Origin: Clostridiales bacterium
GTDB taxonomy: Bacteria; Bacillota; Clostridia; Christensenellales; CAG-314
Length of the DNA stretch: 64,000 nucleotides
Assembly (NCBI GenBank): GCA_022508375.1
Contig: JAFLVJ010000002.1
Span: 1 to 64,000 of the forward strand
Direction: 5' to 3'
Each line of letters opens with the position of its first letter. The stretch's first letter is position 1. Below, piece after piece: positions 49,862-58,379 of this stretch. The notes under the pieces are model-generated. The model had not been told where the DNA came from, ran no database searches, and worked only from the letters and a program-made list of their open reading frames with translations. Position numbers and translations under genes: made by a program.

Positions 49862-50957
49862 GTTTTACCTCCGTCTTTTTAAGCGCCACCTTGGTGAAAA
49901 GCGGCATAAACAGCGGCAGCAGATACTGCACCAAAGTAAAGGGTATTATTCCCCACAGTATCACAGTAGATAGCAATTGCTCGGTAGATACAAACATGGG
50001 TATCATCAGCAAGGCGAAAATAACCAGCGCCACTATCCAGTTGACGTTGGTGAAATTTTTGTCGAATATTTTTTCGATGCACTTATACGCACAAAAGATA
50101 AATACAATTATCTTTATAAACACCGACAGCAACCATATGGCGAGCGTCAGCCAATCCCATCTTCCGTTGGAGGAATTGGCGCCCGTGAATGCCCCGATCT
50201 TACTCATTGCCATGTTAAACTGTGGCGCAAACGAACCGAATAGCGACACGAATATTACGTTGAGCAAAACGGTCAACACCGCGCCGATACCGAAACATAC
50301 CAATACAGGCGTAAAGACGCGCTTTTTTACTTTAACTCCGTCCATAACAAAATACATGAACATATAGTCGGAAAACCAAAAACTGCGCATGTAGGACGTT
50401 TGCAGGATTTTGCCCCAACCTGCCTCGCCGATGGGAAGCAGTTGCGTAAACTCCACGTCGGATAGCGGGGGAATAAGTAACGCTATTACTGCAAGCAAAA
50501 TTAAGCCGAAAAGCAGTTGAGATGTACGAGCAATGGCGTTAAAGCCCTTTTGTATGGCAAAAAGTGCCAATATCACAACCGGCAAAACATACACTATCCA
50601 ATTGGTACTGACGTCGAAAGTTATACTGAACATCTCGTAACAGGATGTCATGAGTATGATTGTGCGCAGCATAAATATCACAAAGAAGATTGCCAAAAGT
50701 ATCTTGGAAACCACCTTGCTTACGCTCTTATCCAGTATTGCGGAAATATCCATATTAGCCTTGCTGTTTAGCTTGATTGCCCACAGCAAAAAACACAGAC
50801 ATATGCCGTCCCACAGGAAGGAAAACAGCATGGACAGCCAACTGTCATGACCTACGTCACCTGCCAAAATGGACGGCAGGGACAAAAACTTACCGCCCGT
50901 GATAAGCAGTAAATACAGGAGAGCCAGTTGGTCCAGTTTTACTCTATTTTTATCCAT
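49854..50957 (-). CDS. Spore germination permease, GerB/endospore germination family
   Basis: About ten TM segments; overlaps gerC-type gene; follows gerA-type gene. Confidence 0.9.
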   Translation of the reverse strand: MDKNRVKLDQLALLYLLLITGGKFLSLPSILAGDVGHDSWLSMLFSFLWDGICLCFLLWAIKLNSKANMDISAILDKSVSKVVSKILLAIFFVIFMLRTIILMTSCYEMFSITFDVSTNWIVYVLPVVILALFAIQKGFNAIARTSQLLFGLILLAVIALLIPPLSDVEFTQLLPIGEAGWGKILQTSYMRSFWFSDYMFMYFVMDGVKVKKRVFTPVLVCFGIGAVLTVLLNVIFVSLFGSFAPQFNMAMSKIGAFTGANSSNGRWDWLTLAIWLLSVFIKIIVFIFCAYKCIEKIFDKNFTNVNWIVALVIFALLMIPMFVSTEQLLSTVILWGIIPFTLVQYLLPLFMPLFTKVALKKTEVKHE

Positions 50958-52370
50958 TTAGCCCCTCCTTTCGTCGTTGACGTTGGGTATGGAACGGGGA
51001 CGTTTTTTCATTTTCGGTACAGGAATCTGCGCAACGGCATCCTGACGGTCCGCGGGGATATCAGGCGTAAAGGGCGCAAGGAAAGGCGTCTTGTAGTCCT
51101 GCATGGACGCAAGGTATATTATCAGCACCAAGGTGGAAATGATAACGCCCAATAGTCCCATCAAACCGCCTAAAAGAGTTACAATAAGGCGCAACAGTGA
51201 CAGTATCAACGTGTTGTCGGGTAACGTGTACAGACCTATCCCCGATAGCGCACCGATCATAACGGCAGGCGCGCCGAGCAATCCCGCCTGAACGGCAGCG
51301 TCACCCAGTACGATTGCTCCCACCAACGACAGCGATATACCTACAGCTGACGGCATGCGCAAGTTGGCTTCGCGCAAAATATCGAAGATGACGAGCACTA
51401 TTATCATCTCCGAAAGGGGCGAAAAGGGGATAGACTCCGACGCGTTGAGTATCGTTATCAGGAAACGTAATGGGATTATCTGGTAATTATATACTTGCAG
51501 GCAAACGTACATTGTAGGTAGCAATACGGACGCTATTACGCTGATAAACCTCAGTACGCGACTGAGCGTAGTCATTGATGAATTTTCGTAGTAGTCGCCC
51601 GGACTTTGCATGTCCTCTACAAATAGGTACGGAATTGTCAGCACCATGGGCGAACCGTCCACTATTATTGCAATACGGCCTTCAAGCATTTTACCCACGG
51701 CGATATCGGGTTTTTCCGTTGTTCCGACCCTGCGGAACAGCACCGTTTTGTTGCCGTCAAGATAACGCGCCAAGTAACTGCTGTCCAGTACGCCGTCAAC
51801 GTTAACGGACTGCAAGCGTTGCACTACGTCATCTACTATTCGTTGCTGACTGATTCCCTCGATGTAACACACCGCAACAGCCGTGTTGGTGTATTTGCCC
51901 ACGTTAAGGTTAATTATCTTTAAATTGGGCGTTTTAAGGCGTTTGCGAAGCAACGTTAGGTTGACCTTCATGTCCTCAACAAAACCCTCACGCGGTCCGC
52001 GCATTACCATGGATGTGGGCGGTTCGGCAATGGAACGCCCTATGACGGTGCGCGTATCAACGGATATGCAGTTGTCCTTGTCGTCGAAAACAAGCGTGTA
52101 GCCGTTGGTAAAATCCTCTACAATTGCATAAAAGTTAGGCGGTTTGCGTACACCGTTACCAACCGACAGCTTTGTTTCGATATCGTTAATGCTACTTGCA
52201 TCGCTGATGTACGCCAACGGTTGCAACACAAATGTAGCCACCTTAACGTCGTCGCACATGCTATCCAAACACACTACCTTTAGGGGTATCCCGCAGTCAA
52301 TTTCGCGCAGCCTGAAGTCATCCTGCCCGCGGTATAAGACCTGCAACTTATCAAAACATAATTCCTTCAT
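50958..52370 (-). CDS. Spore germination protein, GerA family
   Basis: GRIAIIVDGSPMVLTIPYLFVEDMQSPGDYYENSSMTTLSRVLRFISVIASVLLPTMYVCLQVYNYQIIPLRFL. Confidence 0.95.
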   Translation of the reverse strand: MKELCFDKLQVLYRGQDDFRLREIDCGIPLKVVCLDSMCDDVKVATFVLQPLAYISDASSINDIETKLSVGNGVRKPPNFYAIVEDFTNGYTLVFDDKDNCISVDTRTVIGRSIAEPPTSMVMRGPREGFVEDMKVNLTLLRKRLKTPNLKIINLNVGKYTNTAVAVCYIEGISQQRIVDDVVQRLQSVNVDGVLDSSYLARYLDGNKTVLFRRVGTTEKPDIAVGKMLEGRIAIIVDGSPMVLTIPYLFVEDMQSPGDYYENSSMTTLSRVLRFISVIASVLLPTMYVCLQVYNYQIIPLRFLITILNASESIPFSPLSEMIIVLVIFDILREANLRMPSAVGISLSLVGAIVLGDAAVQAGLLGAPAVMIGALSGIGLYTLPDNTLILSLLRLIVTLLGGLMGLLGVIISTLVLIIYLASMQDYKTPFLAPFTPDIPADRQDAVAQIPVPKMKKRPRSIPNVNDERRG

Positions 52371-52453
52371 ACCCCCAATTGTTCCGTAGATGAGATGAAT
52401 TTATACCAAAACATAAAAAACACGGAATAAAACATAAGTTAAGTGCGAACAAA

Positions 52454-52484
52454 AAGCAGTCAAGCGAGTTGCTCGACCGCTTCG
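52454..52484 (-). terminator. Probable terminator of the MACPF operon
   Basis: Imperfect inverted repeat AAGCAGTCAAGCGAGTTGCTCGACCGCTT next to an A-rich tract on the plus strand. Confidence 0.5.
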
Positions 52485-52499
52485 TTTATATAGTTTTTT

Positions 52500-54614
52500 T
52501 TATTTGTCAGCTAACCATATTAATTCGGGTGCTTTGCTGCTACTGAATCGCCATATCTCTGTTGACCAACCAGAATAAGTACCGTTCATATTTGTTTTAG
52601 CGTTGTTTTTATGAAAGTTATTGTTGTTACCGGCAAGTGAAGCTTTGTTTTTGTTCCAATAGGAATTGCTAACACTCATATTGGTTGATTTTTTATCACC
52701 GATATCTCCAAATATACCGCCACAGCCCCACCAACCTAATGCTGCATTTTTAGTTTGGACAATCTTTACATCACTATCATTATAGCAACAGTTTATATTT
52801 AATTTAAATACATCATGTCCTCTAACCTGACCAACTATGCCACCTGCACTACGACCACCCCATATATATCCAGTACACGCTTTCATACTGCCAACATTGA
52901 AACAATTTGAAATGTTTATCGTGATTTCTGATGGTGTTGCATATCCGACAATTCCACCTGTGCGAGATGTATATGCGTGATCTTCTATATCAATACTATT
53001 TCTACATTGTTCAATATCTCCGCCTAAAAACTGTCCAATAATGCCACCAATATAATCAGCACCTTTTCCGTCTTTAATGGTGATTTCACCTGATGTAGAT
53101 ACTTTAGAAATCGTAACCAAACCCTTTGTTGATCCTGCCAGTCCGCCAACATACAAAGTGTTGTCCTTAATTGGACTAGATATAGTGGCATTTATTAACA
53201 AATCATTTATCGAAGCGCCGTTTAGTTGTGTAAATAATCCACCATAAACAACTTTGTCAGTACCTAAAGTTTGTACATACGTAATTTCGTGTCCGTTACC
53301 GTCAAGATTTCCTGAAAATTCAAATGGTGAGTTCCAAATGCCTAAATTTATGGAATTATAAAGTTTGAAATATTTAGTTGGATCATTTTGAATGTTTTCA
53401 AAATGTTGTTTGTTGCTGATTATATATGGATTTGCTGCCGTACCACTTCCACCGTCAAATTCAGTAGTGTTATTATTGTCAGGAGCTATATAGTTTCTCT
53501 TGTATTGATTTATAAAATTCTCAGAAGTTGAAGCTGCCTCTTTAACAAATTCGTTCCGGATTATTTGTTTGGCGATAGCATATTCGCCTGGCAATAAATC
53601 CCATATTGCAGCAAGGCTACGATTTGGTAAGTCAACCATGTTTCCATATTCATTTTGACCATTCATCGAATCGGTCCAAGCAGAATAATTGTTCAAAAAT
53701 TCTGTCATTGTTAAAGCGCCAAAATTTGCTCCGCCAATAGCTGAAGCCATAAATCTCTCTTCCGAGTACTTGCTTTCATTTCCCAATTTACCTGTAAGAG
53801 AAAAACCGCTTTCGTTTTTGAATGATAGTATTTGTTCGATTTCAAGTCCTATTTTATTCTGATATGACATTTGGGCGTTAGAGTCCCACTGCTCGCCCCA
53901 ACTACCAAGATAGTAGAAACAGTCAAGCCGACCACCGTAATACCCCGCAAGAACTACGTGTGTTCCATATTTGTAGATAAAACTTTTTGCTGTCATTTTT
54001 CCTGTTTGTACAGATTCAACGTCTTGCAAGAAGTTTTTAGATAAAATTTTCTCAAATTGATTGAGATTGTAGTATTCATCAATCTCAATCAAGGTATTAG
54101 CATAAACCTGTGAAGCAGTAAAATAAATTTCATTTGCAACGCTTTGATAATTGACACCTGCTGCAAACTGAAATTGACTTTTAACTCCGGCGCTAAATAC
54201 ATTGAAATCTACCCCGGCGCCAAAACTGTTTTTGTACTCTGCGCTAATGTTGAGATAAAAGTCAGACATCGAACTTCCAAATTTACTATTCGAATTCATT
54301 TTCCCTGCAAACGTTTTACGCCAATTTAAATCAAGCAATTTATCCGCGTCAAAAACTTTGCTGTAACCGGCTGAAACAGTTATATATTCATCTGTAATTA
54401 CGTTTAATGAGCGTCCTACCCCATAGTATGTACTGGAACTGGGTTCGTTTTCTTTTGTTCCGTAAGTTCCATCATAAATTGCTTCTTTATCTTCCATAGA
54501 TAGAAGATTGATATCGTTTGGTATATCTGCAGGAGTTTGATTACATCCTACAAAGATAATTAAAATTGATATTACAAGTAAAATTGAGATAATTGTTGCC
54601 TTTACCTTTTTCAT
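52500..54614 (-). CDS. MACPF (membrane attack complex/perforin) domain lipoprotein with C-terminal GLUG-type beta-helix repeats
   Basis: Lipobox IIFVGCNQ; MACPF signature YGTHVVLAGYYGGRL; C-terminal GGLFTQLNGASINDLLINATI..VGGLAGSTKG..IGGIIGQF..TGGIVGYA..AGGIVGQV repeats. Confidence 0.88.
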   Translation of the reverse strand: MKKVKATIISILLVISILIIFVGCNQTPADIPNDINLLSMEDKEAIYDGTYGTKENEPSSSTYYGVGRSLNVITDEYITVSAGYSKVFDADKLLDLNWRKTFAGKMNSNSKFGSSMSDFYLNISAEYKNSFGAGVDFNVFSAGVKSQFQFAAGVNYQSVANEIYFTASQVYANTLIEIDEYYNLNQFEKILSKNFLQDVESVQTGKMTAKSFIYKYGTHVVLAGYYGGRLDCFYYLGSWGEQWDSNAQMSYQNKIGLEIEQILSFKNESGFSLTGKLGNESKYSEERFMASAIGGANFGALTMTEFLNNYSAWTDSMNGQNEYGNMVDLPNRSLAAIWDLLPGEYAIAKQIIRNEFVKEAASTSENFINQYKRNYIAPDNNNTTEFDGGSGTAANPYIISNKQHFENIQNDPTKYFKLYNSINLGIWNSPFEFSGNLDGNGHEITYVQTLGTDKVVYGGLFTQLNGASINDLLINATISSPIKDNTLYVGGLAGSTKGLVTISKVSTSGEITIKDGKGADYIGGIIGQFLGGDIEQCRNSIDIEDHAYTSRTGGIVGYATPSEITINISNCFNVGSMKACTGYIWGGRSAGGIVGQVRGHDVFKLNINCCYNDSDVKIVQTKNAALGWWGCGGIFGDIGDKKSTNMSVSNSYWNKNKASLAGNNNNFHKNNAKTNMNGTYSGWSTEIWRFSSSKAPELIWLADK

Positions 54615-54683
54615 ATGTTTCTCCTTTAGTAATTTGGTTTTTTAAAAATCTTTCACAAAACTATTTTCTTCCAATTATAGTTG

Positions 54684-56990
54684 CTATGATCGTTTCCAAT
54701 CGTCCCAAGAATATGTGTCTGTAAGATATTTGGCTGCCGTTTGTGTGTTATTGAGGTCGCTTGAAGATAAACTTTTTATTAAAGTACCACTACTACTATA
54801 GCAATTCCAGCCATTAGGGTTCATAAAGGTAACATTTGTAAGGTTTTCGCATAAATAAAACGCCATGTATCCTATATATGTAACGCCCGCAGGGATAGTA
54901 ATATCTGTTAATTTACTACAACCCCGGAAAGCGGACGAACCTATACTTGTTACGGTTGTAGGAATTGTTATAGACCAACTACTACAACCGTCGAATGCGC
55001 ACGGACCTATACTTGTTACGTTACTAGGTAGAACAATGTTAGTAATTCCACTACAATTCTGAAATGCACCGAAAAGAATATTTCCACCTTTGATAGTTAC
55101 ATTTTTTAAACTGCCAGGAACAAAGCAGGTACTTGTATTATAAGTTGTCTTACCATTGTAAATCGACCAGATATAGTGTTGTTCTGTTGCTACTCCTCCT
55201 TCATAATTCACGGGACCGAAAATAAAACCAAAAGGAAATTGAAGACTATCTGTATCTGATTCCACCATACTTCCTACAAATGGTAACGTAATACTTTCAA
55301 TTTTATTACACCCACTGAACGCACCTTCTCTAATTTCGGTAACATAATCAGGTACTACAACTTGTGTCATCGTTTTATCATAAATTCCTATTATTATACA
55401 TTTTGAAGCTGTTGAAGTAAAAATGAAATTTTGCATTTCTTCCACCACATTCCAATGAGCACATATGGTATAATCTAATCCCATTGTAAATGTATAACTT
55501 CGCATCTCCGTTAATTTAATATCGTCATCATACCAACCTGCAAAAGTATAGCCCGAATAATCACTTGCGCTTATTGTTACTTTGCTGTCGTAGGCATAGG
55601 TGCCGTCACCGGTGACCGTTCCTGCGCTGGAATTGTTGGTAGCAAGTGTCAGCTTGTACTCGTTTGCTTGCCAATGCGCGGTAACGGTTGTTGCGCTTGC
55701 GTAATTCCAATCAACAAGACTTCGACCACTATTGTTGGTGATTTGCGTGTTGCCAACGTACCAACCTGTAAAGGAATAGCCTGTGCGTGTGGGTACAGGG
55801 AACGAGTACGACTTGTCGTAAGTCATTGTTTGTGTAGTTTGCGTAAGGTCATCACCACCGTTGACGTTGAGGTTTGCCGTGTATGTATTGGCTGTTTTGT
55901 CAGCGTAGAGCGCTATTGTTCCCCACAATGTGTCGGAAGTAAATGCTTTGCCGTTGCTATCCTTCCAACCGTTAAATGTATAGCCTGTGATGCTTGGACG
56001 ATAGTTTGTTGTAAATTGCAAGCCCGTGTAAGTCGTTTCGGTATTCAACAGGGTTGTTCCGTCGTAGTAGTTGACGTTTACTTGATAACTACGGTAAACG
56101 GTTAATTCGTACAGATTTACTTGCGCGCCGTTTTGCGAAGTTACTACAATGTAGAACTGATTTTCACCGCTTGCCAAGTAACCGCTCATATTTGCAGCTA
56201 CTTTAGTAGGAATTTCAATTTGTCCCATGCGGTCGTAGTACAATTTCCAAACGCTATCGTCACTGCATATTACCTTGTTAGATAGACTTACACTTTCCAC
56301 ATCGTGAGTTACGAACATGTAAATATCCGTACCGTCCATACTTGCGCCGTCAACGCTCAATATAACTGCGGATTCCTGCGACCATTGAGCGTACAGTGTT
56401 GTATCTTCCGTAATAGTTTCTTCGTCGAACTTCCACATTTCCGAGCCGTTCTTTTTCTTTGCCCAACCTGCAAAGGAGTAGTTTTTGCGTGTGGGTGAAG
56501 TGGGTGCAATCAGTTTGCTACCTTCTTCAACCTGTTGTGTGAAGGTGTTGCTGTCTGCAAAGCTACCACCGTTGGCATCATAGGTAATTGTGTACTTGTT
56601 TTTCGTGGTAAGTTGACCACCGGGATTGTTGGGATTGGTAGTTCCATTTTGAGGCTGTTTGCCCTCTTTGTAGAAGTACATTGTACCCAATCCGGTGAGA
56701 GTTAGCACGCCGTCCTTGACTGTACCGCTGAAATATTCCTCACGCGAACCGAAAAAGTCGATATAAAGGGTTATTGAAGCGCCATTTAGCTCGTAATCGC
56801 CACTTTCACCCGCTTCATTTGTCCATTTACCATTTTTAAGTGTGAAATATTGCGTTTTATCCAGTCTGTTGTAGTTCCAGTAGTAATAAGTGCCGTTTGC
56901 GCTATTATTACACGCGGCAAAAACCATAACTGACGTTACAATACTTACTACAAGCAGCATTATTACTAGTTTTTTTGTGTAGTTTTTCAT
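54684..56990 (-). CDS. Surface lipoprotein with InlB-type repeats and BspA-like (LRR_5) leucine-rich repeats
   Basis: Lipobox VMVFAACNN; YTITYDANGGSF..GWAKKKNGSEMWKFDEETITEDTTLYAQW; VTSIGPCAFDGCSSWSITIPTTVTSIGSSAFRGCSKLTDITIPAGVTYIGYMAFYLCENL. Confidence 0.92.
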   Translation of the reverse strand: MKNYTKKLVIMLLVVSIVTSVMVFAACNNSANGTYYYWNYNRLDKTQYFTLKNGKWTNEAGESGDYELNGASITLYIDFFGSREEYFSGTVKDGVLTLTGLGTMYFYKEGKQPQNGTTNPNNPGGQLTTKNKYTITYDANGGSFADSNTFTQQVEEGSKLIAPTSPTRKNYSFAGWAKKKNGSEMWKFDEETITEDTTLYAQWSQESAVILSVDGASMDGTDIYMFVTHDVESVSLSNKVICSDDSVWKLYYDRMGQIEIPTKVAANMSGYLASGENQFYIVVTSQNGAQVNLYELTVYRSYQVNVNYYDGTTLLNTETTYTGLQFTTNYRPSITGYTFNGWKDSNGKAFTSDTLWGTIALYADKTANTYTANLNVNGGDDLTQTTQTMTYDKSYSFPVPTRTGYSFTGWYVGNTQITNNSGRSLVDWNYASATTVTAHWQANEYKLTLATNNSSAGTVTGDGTYAYDSKVTISASDYSGYTFAGWYDDDIKLTEMRSYTFTMGLDYTICAHWNVVEEMQNFIFTSTASKCIIIGIYDKTMTQVVVPDYVTEIREGAFSGCNKIESITLPFVGSMVESDTDSLQFPFGFIFGPVNYEGGVATEQHYIWSIYNGKTTYNTSTCFVPGSLKNVTIKGGNILFGAFQNCSGITNIVLPSNVTSIGPCAFDGCSSWSITIPTTVTSIGSSAFRGCSKLTDITIPAGVTYIGYMAFYLCENLTNVTFMNPNGWNCYSSSGTLIKSLSSSDLNNTQTAAKYLTDTYSWDDWKRS

Positions 56991-57024
56991 TATAAACCTC
57001 CACAGTATATATTTTTACACATAC

Positions 57025-57053
57025 ATTATAGTTAAATTAAACTATAATGTCAA
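57025..57053 (-). promoter_or_regulatory. Consensus promoter of the LRR-MACPF operon embedded in a palindrome (putative operator 57024-57049)
   Basis: Minus strand TTGACA-N17-TATAAT (both hexamers perfect); palindrome CATTATAGTT-N6-AACTATAATG at 57024-57049. Confidence 0.75.
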
Positions 57054-57122
57054 TTCAAAAATGTATTAAGTATAGTTAAATAGTGTAGTACAATTAACTC
57101 AAAAAGTGGGAATAATATCACT

Positions 57123-57425
57123 ATGGACGTTATACAAAAACTAAATAAATTGCGACTTGAAAGGGATATGAGTGTGTACAGACTTGCGGAACTTTCGGGG
57201 ATAAATCAATCGACATTGGCAAATACTTTTTCGCGCGGAACAGTGCCGTCAATAAAGCATTTGGAAATTATTTGCCAAGCACTAGGCGTTACACTTGCGC
57301 AATTTTTCACAGAAGACGAAGAACCAATGAGTCTTACTTCACAGGAACAAAATCTTGTGAATTTTTACAGAAAATTACCCACAGCAATTAAAGAATCTAT
57401 AGACAATATTGTGAATAACACATAA
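57123..57425 (+). CDS. XRE-family (Cro/CI-type) transcriptional regulator
   Basis: LNKLRLERDMSVYRLAELSGINQSTLANTFSRGTVPSIKHLEIICQALGVTLAQFF. Confidence 0.93.
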   Translation: MDVIQKLNKLRLERDMSVYRLAELSGINQSTLANTFSRGTVPSIKHLEIICQALGVTLAQFFTEDEEPMSLTSQEQNLVNFYRKLPTAIKESIDNIVNNT

Positions 57426-57438
57426 TTTGACATAAAAA

Positions 57439-57466
57439 AATGAACCTACTCTTGTAGGTTCATTTT
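57439..57466 (+). terminator. Rho-independent terminator (bidirectional)
   Basis: AATGAACCTAC-TCTT-GTAGGTTCATTTT. Confidence 0.85.
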
Positions 57467-57478
57467 GATATTCTAATC

Positions 57479-58213
57479 TCAGATTACAACGCCGAAAAGG
57501 TGCGACAAGGGCACCTGCCCCAGTTCGCCACGGGAATCGGATGAGTTTGCACGGTTGTCACCTATGGCAAAGAAGAATCCTTGCTCTATCAGTAAAGGAT
57601 TGTCCGCCGTGTGTCCGGCAAGACTTCCCAACTTGTCATTGTCCAAAATAAAACATTCGGCGCTTAACGTTTGTTTGCCTTTCGTGTAGTAATCCTCATA
57701 CAGATACTCGCCGTCGGGTGCGTCGTACGCTTGAATAACAAGTTTATATCTGACGTCCGATACGCTTTCCAACCATATCTTGTCACCGCCTACAGCCACC
57801 ACACGCTTGATAAGCTTGTAATACTCTCCGCCCTGCTCGACACTGTTGCCACTGGCAAACAGACCAAAAAACTTGCTCTTGACATCATTTTTGTAAAATA
57901 CCACCACGTCGCCACGCTGTGGCTTGGCAAGTTTGCTTACGGTAACCTTGTCACCGCTGTGATAGGTGAGCTTGGGGTTGTAGTGTTCGGATTGACTGTC
58001 AGCGTAATAGCTTGCAGTCATAGATTCGCCGGATACCGCCACCTTGCTTACGACGAACGCACGTACAAACACCGCAGCTGCCAGTACAACGATGAGCACC
58101 CACAAAACAATATCCCAAGTTTTGGCACGCTTGCGTTTTTGAGCGGTTTCGCTTGACAGTTCCAAACTTTCGCCCAACTCATCGATATTAAGTTGTAGAT
58201 TATCTTGATCCAC
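57479..58213 (-). CDS. lepB: Signal peptidase I (P-type, Ser-Lys)
   Basis: VSGESMTASYY; GDVVVFYKND; LIKRVVAVGGDKIWLE; FAIGDNRANSSDSRGELGQVPLSHLFGVV. Confidence 0.93.
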   Translation of the reverse strand: MDQDNLQLNIDELGESLELSSETAQKRKRAKTWDIVLWVLIVVLAAAVFVRAFVVSKVAVSGESMTASYYADSQSEHYNPKLTYHSGDKVTVSKLAKPQRGDVVVFYKNDVKSKFFGLFASGNSVEQGGEYYKLIKRVVAVGGDKIWLESVSDVRYKLVIQAYDAPDGEYLYEDYYTKGKQTLSAECFILDNDKLGSLAGHTADNPLLIEQGFFFAIGDNRANSSDSRGELGQVPLSHLFGVVI

Positions 58214-58379
58214 CTTTTACCGCCTTGTGAAATTGTTCACTGGTCATCATAACTACGTGACCGCACTTGTCGCACTTTATCTTGTAGTCGGCGCCAACAC
58301 GAACCACCGTCCACTTGTTGCCACCGCACGCGTGAGTCTTGCGGGTTGTTACATTGTCTCCAACTTGAAACGTCGTCAT
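58200..58379 (-). CDS. DUF951-like small zinc-ribbon-like protein
   Basis: MTTFQVGDNVTTRKTHACGGNKWTVVRVGADYKIKCDKCGHVVMM; start reset to 58379 (ATG overlaps the upstream stop). Confidence 0.85.
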   Translation of the reverse strand: MTTFQVGDNVTTRKTHACGGNKWTVVRVGADYKIKCDKCGHVVMMTSEQFHKAVKGGSR

